Shown here: one piece after another, positions 22,341 to 34,910 of the stretch
Numbering within the stretch: the stretch's first letter is position 1
Layout: the number at the start of each line of letters is the position of its first letter
Source: Carettochelys insculpta
Taxonomy: Eukaryota; Chordata; Testudines; Carettochelyidae
Direction: 5' to 3'
DNA length: 64,000 bases
Assembly: GCF_033958435.1 (NCBI RefSeq)
Contig: NC_134137.1
Coordinates: 123,416,001-123,480,000 of the forward strand
Notes under the pieces: model-generated
The model's database searches: none
The model's input: the letters and a program-made list of their open reading frames with translations, nothing else
Told to the model about the DNA's origin: nothing
Position numbers and translations under genes: made by a program

Positions 22341-24900
22341 CAGGGAGTGGCATGCCACTAATTTAATGCTAGGTTCTTTTCAGGTCAACTTTCATTTGAA
22401 CAGTATTTTTCTAATCAGGACATTTGGTAACTCCTATCCAATCAATGGCTTATTAATTCACACCTGTATGATATCAATACACAGTCAATAGTGTATCATT
22501 TAAGAGTACATACAACTAGTGCTTTCAGTATATACTTTAGTACACTGACAGTCCTGCAAGCAGTTGTCTCAGAGTATGGTTGAAGCTCAGCAGGCATGCC
22601 AAGAAACAATATAAATGGCTATGATTTATTATGACATTTATTTTTGTTCATCATCACTTTTTAAGTACATTGATCACACTTCCAGTATTCCTCCAGGGAT
22701 GCACTTGCCTTTAAAGAACGAAGTGATGCTGGTCTCTGCTGTTTGAATGGTCTGGCCTGAAAGGGAACAAGTTTAGAATATCAAAAGCAATTGCTTATAG
22801 TTCAGTTCCCAGGCCAATTGGTTAGGATTTGTAAATGAGGGCATGCATATAGCATTAGTTAAAATTTAGGCTATGGTTACTTAGGTTTCACTAAAAAGGC
22901 AGACTCCATAAGGCAGCCTATGGCTATTTATGTTAAAGCATGAAAGGAGAAAGAGCAGTCTGAAATGAAATCACTCCTCTTCTTCTTGACCTGTTAACCC
23001 TGGACTATGGGAGAAACTTCTCCACACAGCTGGTCCAGGTGTTGGACACACTGGTGATTTTGCTGCTTCTTCATGGATTCAGTGAACTCTCATAAGTTCA
23101 GTGACCATGGATGAAGGAGAGGATCTTTGCTCAGCAAGCTCTGCTTAGTCCTTTGTCTCTGGACAAGGGGAACATCTTTCCCACATTAGGGTTCAGCAAC
23201 ACTCTGGACTCTGATGTGGTTACTTCAGTTTTATATATCCTGATTCCAGGAAGGCACCGTGGAGAAGGCCACCCCCTGGTTTCTACTTGACATATGTTAA
23301 ATGGCCCTGAGGTTTCAACTTTTTCAGCTTCTCTGCTGCTTCCATTGACATCCATTAGATAGTGTCAAATTTGTCAAAGGACAAATTTATACAGTCTGTC
23401 CTTCAGTCAGAGGGTTTATTTATTTATTTATTTTGGCTTGTATTTCATAATTTACTACTGCTCATTGGGATCCTCTTTCTAGCCATTTCTCTTAATATTC
23501 CAGAGTTGTACATGCACCTTACAACACTCTGGTGGTATACAAAGCTTAACACTTCCAGGGTTTAAGTGTCACTTACATAGAAAATGAACAAAATCCATTA
23601 TAACTTTCTAAATGAGTGGGCGCAACCCTGACAGTCTGGGATTATATCTAATACCCCTCACTTCACATCTGCCAAAGCTTATAATATAATAGGAGATATT
23701 TACATAAGAGCAATAAAATAGATTATTTACATAGAGAGTTGTAGATCTAATGCACAAGGCAAACACATACATAGTTTCTAAGCTTTGTAAATATCTATCA
23801 ATCTGTTGATCTAGAAGTCAATATAGATATAGATATCGATATATAAATTTAGACTGTTTGAGATATCGGGTATGATGAGCTCTGGAACATTCAGGTTTTG
23901 GGTCTCTATTCAAGCTATTTCTAACTTATTTAGTCCTGTATTTTCTGCTTCTTCTCCTCCAGTTCTTAATTAATATATTGGAAATAATGAGGCCCTCTGC
24001 ATTGGAAAAGAGGCAGTTCTTCTTTGGTGCTTGGCAAGAACTCTCCTTAGATACACTAAGAAAGACATTGACCTCATCCATAATGATGATGGTCTTTGGT
24101 TTGAGAAACTAATGATAGTTCTTTATGAAGGATCAGAATGTTTCTTTCCAGGAATTGTCTATTTTAGCTTTATTAATGCTTCCATGATAAGATTGCTCAC
24201 CGGTTGGAATGGACCTGTTGACTCTCATTGTTTTTAGCTTCAAGAGGAAACTAAGGTTTGGAATGTGCATAAATACAATTGCCAACAGATAGGCTAGGTA
24301 TGGAGAATTTGTCAACAACACATTTTCAAGGCATATTTTACTGTCTATACAGTTCATATAAGCCATTGCTTTCCTCTGACCTTCTTAAGGGTTTCTGAAA
24401 TAACTGAACAGCTACAAACAAAAATTAACTGTGTAATCCACCAGACTAATGTCTGATCTATACTACAGACCTATATAAATATAACTGCATCTCTCAGGCG
24501 TGAGAAACATCCACATCCCTGAGCAACACAAGCTACACCAACCTTGCCCCCCACACCGCACTCTCCACTCCCCCTGTAGACAGCACTGTGTTAACAGAAG
24601 AGCTCCCTCTTGTCATATACAAGTGTCTTCATTTAAGTGCTACAGCAGCACAGGTGCTTCAGTGGAGCTATGCTGATGCGGCGTTTTAAGTGTTGTTCTG
24701 TATTTAAAGGGCTGAGTTTAGAGAGAGTAGGTGGGTAACTATGAACTTCTGTGCATGAGAGAGACGAGTTTCCAAGCCACACATTGCTCATGGGGCCTGG
24801 AAAAGGTATTCATAACCTTAAAGCTAAATGCCTGGTGGAACAGATTGTTTAAAATGAGTAAATAGATAATCTGAGGAACCATTCAAGGCAGAATAACAGA
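22341..24900. other. No gene seen
   Basis: AT-rich unique-looking sequence with short simple repeats: (TTTA)n near 23417-23433 and (GATATA)n near 23822-23845. Confidence 0.55.
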
Positions 24901-25260
24901 GGCTGCTCCTACACTATCGCCCTCCCGTCGGAGGTGCCATGGTAATGAGGCAATTCAAAGCAAGCTAATGAGGTGCTAACGTGCATATTCAGTGCCTCAT
25001 TAGCATAACGGAAGACATGCAAATTTCAAAGTGCAGATGTGGTTCTGTGGGAGTAAGGGAATGTTGAAGTAAGGTGTTTATTTTGAAGTTGCCCCCATGT
25101 ACACTGTCAATCTGCAATTTGAAATCTGCACTTTGAAATTTGTGTGGCTGCCATTATGCTAATGAGATGCTGAATGTGCATGTTAGTGCCTCATTAGCCT
25201 GCTTCAAATTGCCTCTTCACTATGGACCTCTGATGGGACAGTGATAGCATAGAAGCAGCC
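24901..25260. mobile_element. MITE with about 110-bp terminal inverted repeats
   Basis: The left arm GGCTGCTCCTACACTATCGC, GTCGGAGGT, AATGAGGCAATTCAAAGCA and TAATGAGGTGCTAACGTGCA is mirrored by the right arm ending CAGTGATAGCATAGAAGCAGCC. The arms differ at several positions. No clear target duplication was found. The end motif links it to the Harbinger-type MITEs elsewhere in the window. Confidence 0.75.
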
Positions 25261-25909
25261 CCAGAAAAACCACTGCAGCTATAGGCCTAAAAGAGGGGGC
25301 TAATGTTTTACAGGTTGTTGTAATCATCCATAAATCCAATGTGTCAATTTATTTCATAAATTTTAGTGGGCTTGTGAAGTTATGAATTCAAGCTCCCAGG
25401 CTCATCTTTTGAGTGGCTGTGCTGGTTTACTATCTGGTCAGATAGTTGCTTTGTGACAAGCAAGCCCACAGACTCGGGGCGTGGAGTGAGGATTGAGTGG
25501 GAGGGAAAATGGAGCAACTGCCCTGGGGCCTGAAGATTCAAAGAGCCCCAGGGCACACCTGGTCAGAAGTGCTCACCCATGGGTGATAAGGTGTTCTTAT
25601 TTTTTTTTATCACTTTCCTGTGTAAGTTCATACAGGAACACAGCAGTTGGTTTCCCCCACACAGCTGCTTTAAGGGCATTTAGTGCACTGGAAGAAGTTA
25701 AACACAGATTTTGAGAGACACATATAGGACCCAAAGATCTTGAAAAGAGAGTTGTGGGGGAGGGGGAGGTTGCTGATAATTGCAGCAAGGGAGCGATGCC
25801 TGCAGTTTTTGAATCCATTGCATTTGTACCCCTTCGAGATAGCGAACCTGGTCTGTGAGGAGCTGGCTTCTGATGATGAATTTGGAGAGCGTTTGAAGAC
25901 CAGACACTA
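25261..25909. other. No gene seen
   Basis: Unique-looking sequence with short chance open frames. Confidence 0.5.
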
Positions 25910-26390
25910 CAGGTGGAACCTCCCTGGTCCAGCACTCTCTGGTCCAGCAACATCCATCTCTGTCAGGGCCACAGATATTGCTAGACCAAAGAGCTCCAGC
26001 CACAGCGATTGCCGGAGGCTGGGAACTCTGCCAGTCTAGTGGCAGGCAGCCCCAGAGGCTGGGAGCACAGCTGCTGCCAGCCCTGAGTGGGTAGCCCTGG
26101 AAACTGGGGGGCACAGACCAGCCACCCCTGGAGCAGAGAGTCCCAGTGGCTGAGGGCATGGAGCCACTGCCAGCTCAAGAGGGGAACCAATGATGATCCT
26201 GGGTGTGGAGCACCACATATGGGAAGCACAGAGCTGCCACCGACTTAGGGTGAGGAGCTGCCAGGGGCAAGGAACTGCACTGGCTGAAGCGGGGCAGCCC
26301 GGAGTGGCCTGACTTCCCCACGTCTGGCAAACTTCCTCCTTCTGCACCACTCAGGTCCCAAAGGCTCTGGACAAGGGAGTTTCCAACCTG
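25910..26390 (+). mobile_element. Tigger-like non-autonomous DNA transposon
   Basis: The left end CAGGTGGAACCTCCCTGGTC and the right end (reverse-complemented CAGGTTGGAAACTCCCTTGT) are inverted repeats, flanked by TA on both sides (25908-25909 and 26391-26392). TA duplication plus a CAGKTGG-type end indicates the pogo/Tigger branch of Tc1/mariner. The interior from about 26040 is a degenerate repeat around CCAGAGGCTGGGAGC and related phrases. It is the same family as 1-557, in the opposite orientation. There is no transposase. Confidence 0.82.
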
Positions 26391-26392
26391 TA

Positions 26393-27550
26393 CACAATGT
26401 ACAAAAATGTACTGAGTTTCACAGGGGTCATACACTCCCTCCATCCATCCACTGCACCCCCATTGATTTGTCAGTTGTGTGATAGACCAAGGGCTGTTCA
26501 TAACTTTATGTATACAAGTCACTGGAAAAAGCATGTTTCTGCCTTGGTTTAGGACAAACCAAATATTTCAGTGGTTGTCTCTGAGATCCACTCTGTTCCT
26601 TGCTTCTGAGCAATAAGAACAAGATATAACATGGCTTACAGTTTATGAAATGGAAAAAAAAAATCAAATGGCAGGAAAAATTTGAAGAACAAAGCCTCTG
26701 AGCAATTAGTGCTGTAATAACTGAGGCATATTTGTATGCACTGGGGTCATGCTAATTGCCCATCACTGGGCTAATTTGATATGTTATTTCTGAGTTGATT
26801 TCATCATCATTATGTTTTTCCTGTTACTAAGCTACTATGGTTTCAGTGTCAGGTGGCTCTGTTTTGACTTGCATATGCTTGCAATCCCTCACTACCCACA
26901 GGGGGACCACGGTTTACTATAATGTTTACAGTTCAAGCATGTCATGCACTAAAACCTGGGAATTTGCATTGCAGACACTTACATGCCCCAAATCAGACTT
27001 GTGTCTGTCAAGTGTACCTGACATGAAAGCTGCAGGAGAGCTATCAGCTAACCCTTTGCTGTTTTGTAGATAGCATTTTCTCACTGCAAAATTTCCTGTG
27101 TGTGTACTTTACATTATTTAATTGCTCCCAAGTTTATTCATTCATAAAAAGTCTCCTAGTCATTAGTATGAATTAGTTTCTAGTGTATATCGAAATGGTT
27201 GTGGCAAATAAGAAGCACAGGAATAGAAAGCTTAAAATATATTGTACTAGAGGGAATAACTGTATTTACGGGAGATTAATTGATTAACTATGTCTCTTTC
27301 ACTTTTAAACTGTATTGTTCTACGATATTTATAGATCTTACTAGTTTTCTTCCCTGTGTTCCAATGGTCTATAAAATCTTATTATTAATAATAAAAAACA
27401 TTCTCTCTCAGAGTTTATTGCTGGTTTTAGTTTTACTTTTGTTTCAGAACATGTATAACACTTAGAAGCATTTATAGGAACATAAAACAAATTTGTTAAC
27501 GTTATGATGCTGAATTATTCAGCTCTTATTTAAGTTTGTGAAAGAAAACA
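26393..27550. other. No gene seen
   Basis: AT-rich unique-looking sequence. Confidence 0.55.
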
Positions 27551-27558
27551 GACCATAG

Positions 27559-27746
27559 CAGTGTTTCCCGAAGTCTGGTACGCATACCACCCATGGTGTG
27601 TGAAGGGAGTTCAAGGGGTACATGACAAAAAATTAATGACTGAAAATCAGGAGGTAAACACTGGGACGGCACTGAGAGAGGGAGTACACTGATAAGGCCA
27701 AAGTCATGAAAGGGATACGCAAATTTTTTAAATTCGGGAAACACTG
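27559..27746. mobile_element. hAT MITE, 188 bp
   Basis: The left end CAGTGTTTCCCGAAGTCTGG and the right end (reverse-complemented CAGTGTTTCCCGAATTTAAA) are inverted repeats of the CAGTGTTTCCC hAT/Charlie type. The 8-bp flanks are GACCATAG (27551-27558) and GACTATAG (27747-27754), one mismatch. Confidence 0.85.
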
Positions 27747-27754
27747 GACTATAG

Positions 27755-28632
27755 TAAAGGTACAAGAGCAGAGATGAGCATATTAAAGATGGGCCTATTA
27801 AGAAACAATGAGGAAATTATAGAACAGTACACAAGAAAAAGAATGGATGAAGTTACTGGTTGTCATAGAGTGGAGCGACCAGAGTGCAAAAATCAGCTGT
27901 CAAGAATCTAGAAATTTCAGGAATATGGGTAATGCAGGGGCAGTTGAACCAGGGGGCAAGGGAGGCCATGGCCTTTCCACTTTTAAAAGTGGAAGGGCTA
28001 TGCCTGCCCACTTTAAAACTGGGGATAGTTAGGGGATCAAAAGGCTGCACTATTTCCCCAAACTGCAAGCCTTAGCCTTGTGTGGATGCTGCAGGCAGGG
28101 GCTACACTTTGCAACAGGGAAGTTGGTAAGGTGACAAGCTCCTATACAATTAAGTGCAGCTCCTGCATGTGGCACAGGTGATGGGAAGATGATCCTCCTC
28201 ATTCTGTAACCTCACTCCATGGCCAGGCCAGTAGGCAGGGCCAACCCATGGCAAGAGCCACCCATGGAACTGGGCTGCTGTGGGAAGCCTTGGACCCTTC
28301 ATCTACCATGGGCAGGAGGACTGGGTGCCCAAGACCAGCCCTCAGTCCACGTCCTAGCCCTTGTGGCACACCACTCAGGGCAGCTGTGGGGCCTGGGGTC
28401 CACACAGCAAAAAGCTCCCTGGGCAGTTGTTACCACAGCCCAGCTCCAACTTGTGGCCTGGCCCAAGTATGGCCCTTTGGTGGAAGAGAGGCAGGGTAAT
28501 GTGAGATGGTGCTCTGGAGGATGAGCAGGAGAATGGGGAAAGATCACAGAGGAAGGTGAGGCCTGCTGCCCCTCCCACTTCCACCAAGGGTCCGGTGCTC
28601 CTGAGGTAATGCATACCATTACCTATAAAGTT
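27755..28632. other. No gene seen; GC-richer stretch at 28.2-28.6 kb
   Basis: The overlapping open frames at 28.2-28.6 kb on both strands reflect base composition. No conserved protein is recognised. Confidence 0.5.
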
Positions 28633-28830
28633 GAACATAAGAACGGCCATACTGGATCAAACCAAAGGTCCATCTAGCTCAGTATCCTGTCTTCCAACAG
28701 TGGCCAGTGACAGATGCCCCAGAGGGAGTGAACAGAACAGATAAGCATCACATGATCCCTCTCCAGTCATTCATTTCCAGACTGTTTCCAGACAAACAGA
28801 AGCTAGGGACACCATTCCTACCCATCCTAG
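28633..28830 (-). repeat. CR1 LINE 3' end
   Basis: It reads GAACATAAGAACGGCCATAC, then TGGATCAAACCAAAGGTCCA, TCTAGCTCAGTATCCTGTCT and CAACAGTGGCCAGTGACAGA. This is the reverse of the CR1 tail ending TTCTTATGTTC and the same family as 10545-10644. Confidence 0.8.
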
Positions 28831-31795
28831 CTAACAGAATGCAACTTGAATTGTTGCATCAACACTAGCTCTTTAGCCTGGGTTACTTTTACACTGCTTT
28901 GCTAGTGAACCACAAACCTCCCCAGGTGCTGATCACTCACAGGCATCATCATGTAAAGTCACTCCCAGCTGAGTACATGAATGCTACACTCAACATCCAT
29001 GAATAGGCAGAGGGTGACACCCATGCACCTCTCAGTCCCAGCTTTGCCACCCAGAAATATGAGTCTTGCACTGCTTAGGACTGGCACCCCCTGAACTGTA
29101 TAAACTCATTAAAGGCTCATCATTCCATCAGAGGGAAAGATTATGCACCAACTTTTGTTAACCTGAGTAGAGATTCCTCAAACACTTAAATCAAAACACA
29201 TTGATTTAACCAAAAGAATAAAACAAGTTACTAAATAGAGACAGATAGATTTTAGAGTGTTTTACGTGTGGCAAGACATAAAGGTCAGAATTGGTTATGC
29301 AAGAAATAAAAGGATGAAACCATAAATTAATTCCTGAACTTTACCAAGCTAAGTAAGATTTGCAGCAAAGAGCTTTATCACCAGATGCTGGGGGTAGTTC
29401 ACAGTTCAAAGTTTTTGGTTCACAGGTGGGATTTCCTTTCAGCCTGGGACCACTTAGAGCTCCATACACAGCGCTGATACACACATTATAACAGTAAAAT
29501 TATGTTTGGCAGAAAAGGAGTTTTCAAATGACATGCAGTAGAATCTTAAAACTCCACCTACAGTGTTGATATATACATTATAATCATACAGTGACCTTCA
29601 GATATTATGAGAGTCAACTAACAAGGCACAGTTTTTAAAAAATACAACAAAACCATATAAAAGTGATGACTGTGTGCTAGATATTACATGGGATACAATG
29701 GGTCAAACTATGTCGTGAAACTTTGTCTACTGAATTAGAAAACAGAATGTTGATGGCTGGTGTCATGGCCAGGAAGTGCGCAGTCTAACTGAGTGGTTGG
29801 AGTGTGAGTCAGGAGCCAGGCCAGGTCAGATATCAGGAGATCACAGACTGTGATATGCCAAAGGGCAAACCAAGAGTCAGGTATCAGGAGACAGGGTTGT
29901 GTAACCTGGAGGACAGGGTCAGGCAGTAGACACATCTAGCACAAGGGAAGCCACCTTAAGAAGAGGAAATCCAGGTGCATGGACTACTTCTTATGCTCAT
30001 ACTTGGTTCAAATAAAAACATGGATGCATGCAGTCAGGACCCCTGAGTTCTGCCTGTCAGATCCAAGACTGGGGTTTTCTGTCAGACTTCAGCTCCAAAT
30101 TCTATTGAATGCTGGCAAGCCATTGGGTGGCAGGCAAGGTGGCTGACAGCTGCTGTCCAGTGATTTAAAAAGCCCAGGACTCCAGGCTGCCATCACAGAT
30201 ATCATGGAACAAGCAGCAGCCAGAACCCCAGGCCCTTTAAATTGACACCAAAGCCCCGCACAGCACAGCCTGAGCAGCCTGAGGGCTGTCTCTAGTCCTG
30301 CCACTTCTCTTCAAGGTCATGTCCCTTCTGGAGGGCCCAGCCCCAAGACCCACCCCACCCCGCACAGTGCTCAAGGCTCAGCAGAGTCTGTCTCCAGCCC
30401 TAGTGGTAGGCCAGAACTTACTGGCTCCTAACAGCCCTATGGATCAGTGGTTGAGACCCAGGGTCTCAGACTATTTGATGATCATATGAATGAGGCACTT
30501 GTGGTGCCTTAGTCTTCACTGAAACATAATCATGATTATCATTTAAAACCTTGTCCCAACCCTCCCATCAACTCTTCAATATCATCTCCATTTAGGAGAA
30601 ATCTGTGTGCATCCCCAAGATCTAAATTCAGAAAAGATCAATCAGTGATCATACCATGGAAAGAACTAAGAGGTAAAACTCGAATTTGATAAGAAATCTT
30701 CACCCTTCTTCTGTGGCAAGGTTCCTGTTCAAATAACGCAAAATGAGTAACTTAAACCAATGGTTGTAACTTCAGAGGCACAAAAGAGACATGTTCAAAG
30801 AGCCAAGAGTCCCCGTCTCTACATATGTGTCCAGGTACTTAAGTATCTTGAAATTTGCACTGAGCATATGCAGGATTTTGATCAGAAATATAGCATGCAT
30901 TTTACACACCAAGAGGCTCGATGGCGAATCTTTAAATTTACAAGGGCAACTGAAGGATGTTTTGAACACAAAACAGATTACAGGCTTCTGATACTACTGT
31001 TGCAGCCTCAGTGTAAAGTTGACTTAATGGCAAACTATCACCACAGGAAGACAACAAGAACATTCGGATAAATATTTCCATCTATTTATTAAATAGATGT
31101 ATTTATTGATTATAAATATTGATTATAAATATTATAAAACAATATAAATATTGATTAACAAATGATTAGTTATTAAATATAAAAGTCCCAGATACAAAAG
31201 TGATATGTTGAGACCAGAGCAGAAAACAGGGTGAAAACTGGCTGATGGAAAGCAAGACACAGTTACCCCCTTTTCATTTAGGGTTTAAATTAAAGGCCTC
31301 AAAGTCAAACAGCAGAAAACAATTGAAACTTCAGTCCAGCTGGGCTTGGCTGGCAGCTCTCATTTTTTTCAGGGTAGCCCATGCTTTAAAATCGCCCAGG
31401 TTCCTGAGTGTCACTCCCTGCCCAGAGACTCACCCTAAACCACTATCCTGGGTTCCAGGCAGGCTGGACTACCTGATCAGCTCCATCACCAGTTCAAGAG
31501 TCCACCTCACAGTCTTCTCTCAGCTAAGAGAGAAAGCTCCCAGTTACCTCTCACCTGGAAATCTCCCTGAGCCATCCTCCAGGGCTGCAGTATCTGCTAG
31601 TTGCAGGGGCCATCTTTGCCTTACTCAAGCATTGTCAAGATACATCTGACCTCCTACCCTATCTTTCCCCTCTTCTGAGCTGTCTGAGTCACCAGACCCT
31701 AGGGTCTGCTGCTGCCCTTTGCAGGCCCCATCCCCTCGCCCACTGTCAGCAGGCCAGAGTGAACTCTTGATTGTTATGAACTCTTGGCCGTGTCT
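28831..31795. other. No gene seen; several degenerate repeat-like stretches
   Basis: The 28.9-29.6 kb stretch has the look of an old LTR-element or LINE remnant, but I found no ends or protein motif. At 29760-29935 there is a CAGGAG/GTCAGG-rich degenerate repeat. At 31080-31180 there is an AT-rich tandem repeat around TTGATTATAAATA. Confidence 0.45.
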
Positions 31796-32206
31796 ACACG
31801 TGCCCCAAACTTCGAAATGGCCATGCAAATGGCCATTTCAAAGTGTACTAATGAAGCGCTGAAATGCATAGTCAGCGCTTCATTAGCATGCGGGCGGCCG
31901 CGGCGCTTCGAAATTGACGCGGCTCGTCCCGATGGAGCTCCTTTTCGAAAGGATGCCGCCTACTTCGAAGTCCCCTTGTTCCCATCAGCTCATGGGAATA
32001 AAGTGACTTCGAAGTAGGCGGTGTCCTTTTGAAAAGGAGCCCCGTCGGGACGAGACGCGCGGCGGCGAGGCGCATCAATTTTGAAGTGCGGCGGCCACCC
32101 GCATGCTAATGAAGCACTGAATATGCATTTCAGCACTTCATTAGTAAACTTCGAAATGGCCATTTGCATGGCCATTTCGAAGTTTGGGGCACGTGTAGAC
32201 GTAGCC
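31796..32206. mobile_element. Harbinger-type MITE, 411 bp
   Basis: The ends GGCCGTGTCTACACGTGCCC and (reverse-complemented) GGCTACGTCTACACGTGCCC are near-perfect inverted repeats. The arms mirror each other throughout, with GAAATGGCCATGCAAATGGC, CTTCATTAGCATGCGGGCGG and a TCGAAAGG/CTTTTGAAAAGG centre. The arm pattern matches 7677-8032 and 51358-51793. Flanks CTT and TGG do not match, so the target duplication is unconfirmed. Many CpGs are still intact, suggesting a fairly young copy. Confidence 0.85.
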
Positions 32207-34232
32207 TGGGACTGTTATACCAATCTTGTCTTGGAGTCGCAGACAGTCCCTTTAGACTGTCCAGCCTATCTTGTCATCCTGACAAACTGAATGTTGTGAT
32301 AATGGTCATTTAAACCAAAAATCACACCACAGCAGTTTTCTCCCCATCTTAAGGGCCTAGTCTCTTACCCCAGGGCAATCGGTGTCCTGTATTCTACTCA
32401 AAGATAGCAGGGATGTGGCAAAAGACACCGTGGGGGAAAAAGAGAGACATGCAGAAGCAGTTCCTGAAGGCAATATAGAGACAGAAAGTTCTGCTGCAGC
32501 ACATGCTGCTACTGATCACATGAACGATCCATGCCCCTACTGGAACCCTTACACGTTCTGCAGCCCCTGGAAAACATAGGTTCCTGGGAACACTAGCATA
32601 GATTTTTCTCTATACCACCTGCAGCTGTGTTCCTAGGAGATCATTCCCATCCCAATGCAGCACAAGACACGTCAGTTGCACTGCGACCCCAGCTCTTTCG
32701 AGGCCTTTAATGCCCCTGATAACTTTGAGCACTGACATTCCACACGGGAATGCTGAAGAAGAGGCAGAGACCCGATGCCTACTCACCTGTGAATGGAAGT
32801 CTCCTGCCCATTGTTGCGTGCTGCCCTCTGTTGCACTGTGTCATTTTAAAGCTTTTTTTTCATTGTGATTTTAGTTAAGGTTTGTTTGATTACTCTTTAG
32901 TAATAAATCCCAGTGAAATTAATTCATAGAGCACCCACAAAGCATTGACTCCACTGGCCTCTTTCCCTCCATGCACCCCCCCTGCCCCTGGATAACAGCG
33001 AGATGTACATCTGCACTTTTTCAGGTCTGAGGCTCAAAGTAAGAGGATAGAAATCAGCAGTAATATTTTCTAATGTATTCAAACATAAAACAATTTCCCA
33101 AAACTATTGTGTTATATCATCTCCCTTCTTCCCTCTTTGTTTCCATGCTATTTATTTAGGCAGCAATCCTGAAAATTGTCCTGTGTGGGCAGACACTTTG
33201 GGAGACTTTGTAGGATGGGAATGTAAGACTCTAATCTTTGTACTGTAGAAGCCTACTTGATTATAATCCTGGTGATAGGCTATGTCTGGTACTGAGAACC
33301 AATGGGAGAAGGTGCAAAGGAATCTGCTCTCAGGTGCACTGATATGAGTCAGGAGAATTTCTACTGAAGTTCATGGACTTCAATGAAAAATCATTGTTTG
33401 GTCAGAAACAGGCCAATGTCATTCTCCTCCTCCCCCCAAAACACAGACACTTATATCTGAAAGGATCCGTCTTGTTCATGGATCCACTGGCCAAGTAACC
33501 ACCACTACATCTGGACAAAACCACTGTGCCTCTCCTAGATCCAGCATGAAGCATTGTATTCTCTCTCACTTCACAGGAAAACACAGGGACCACTTGTGCC
33601 TGCTGTCTGCAGCTTGCCTGCTCAGCCACTCCCTACCCCATGCAAAATAAACACATCAGGTCCGATTGTGAAGCAAGATCCTCCCATTTTGTCCTCATCT
33701 GACAGACAGTAGGATGGCTGGAAAAAGTCGACTCTACCCTGCTATGGACTCTGTTCACATACATAAGTGCAAAATATGTGGCAGTTTGTGTTCGTAGGAG
33801 GATAGTCTTCCTCATTAGTAGCTTTTCGTCTGTTGAGGAGCATCGTTCTGGATTCTGTTGGAAAGATCTATGCAATATTTGATCTGCTTTACTGCTCAGA
33901 AACTGGTAGAACTGAACTATGTCCATAAAGAGAATTTTTTAAAAAGCACATCAGTTCTGTGAACAAAGCTCTTGTTCAGCAGTAGTGAATCTGACCTGCA
34001 GATTCATTAGCTGTGTGGATTCAGAAGGAATGCCCCAAGGAGTTCTTTCATCTCCTCCTTTTTTTGTGAATGAAGTTCTCAGGAGAGTCTCCTAGTGGCT
34101 AGACCTTCCCCCCCCCCCCGCCACACACACATTTATTTTAAGGAGGTGTACTACAAATTTCCACACACAACTATGCTAATGCACCTATATTCCTCTGCTG
34201 CTCCAGTTCTCACTCTCCTAAATACAGCTTGC
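32207..34232. other. No gene seen
   Basis: Unique-looking sequence with a C10 run near 34110. Confidence 0.55.
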
Positions 34233-34480
34233 ACAGTAACAGAGAGGTAGCCATGTTAGTCTGCATTCTACCAAAAGAGAAGTCCTGTAGCACTTTAAAG
34301 ACTAACAAAATAATTTATTAGGTGATGAGCTTTCATGGGACAGACCCACTTCTTCAGATCATAGCCAGACCACAACAGACTCAATATATAAAACACCGAA
34401 GCCAAAAAAATGTTATCAAGGTTGGCAAATTAGAAGAGCTGAGGGAAGGTGGGGTGTGTGTGTCGGGGGGGGGGGGGAGT
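34233..34480 (-). repeat. Penelope-like 3' end, reverse copy
   Basis: The plus strand reads GAGAGGTAGCCATGTTAGTC, TGTAGCACTTTAAAGACTAA and GACCCACTTCTTCAGATC. This is the layout of the Penelope 3' end at 38457, but a different subfamily. It is assigned by similarity of layout because no protein remains. Confidence 0.6.
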
Positions 34481-34559
34481 TAAGAGTTAAATGATTTATC
34501 TTGATGTTTTCTGTAACTATTAACTTCCCCGCTTCCCTTCCCTCCCCTCCCTACCCCCA

Positions 34560-34740
34560 CCATCCCTCTGCTCTTCTGATTTGCCAACCTTGATAACAAT
34601 TTTTGAACCTCTGTCCTTTATGTATGGAGTCTGTTCTGGTGTGGCTATGATCTGAAGAAGTGGGTCTGTCCCATGAAAGCTCATAACCTCATACATTGTT
34701 TTGTTAGTCTTTAAAGGGCTATATGAGGGCTTTTTTGTTT
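34560..34740 (+). repeat. Penelope-like 3' end, forward copy
   Basis: Inverted relative to 34233-34480: TGATTTGCCAACCTTGATAA, TGATCTGAAGAAGTGGGTCT and TTTGTTAGTCTTTAAAG. The two copies face each other across a G-run and pyrimidine tract. Confidence 0.6.
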
Positions 34741-34784
34741 TGGCTAAATACAGATTGTGTAAGTATGTTAAACTGTATGATGGA

Positions 34785-34910
34785 CTAAAGTGGGTCTTAC
34801 CCATGAAAGCTAACTAACTAAAACTGTTCATCTTTAAGGTGCTACAGGACTGCTTGGGTTTTTGTGAAGCTACAGACTAACATGGCTACCACTCTGACAC
34901 TATCATTATA
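34785..34910 (+). repeat. Penelope-like 3' end, second forward copy
   Basis: It reads AAAGTGGGTCTTACCCATGA, AAGGTGCTACAGGACTGCTT and AGACTAACATGGCTACCACT. Direct orientation with 34560-34740 and partial. Confidence 0.6.

Noticed and set aside
34233..34910. tRNA-derived turtle SINE
   Set aside because: I see no polymerase III A or B box. The layout matches the 3' end that follows the Penelope GIY-YIG gene at 38457-39016.
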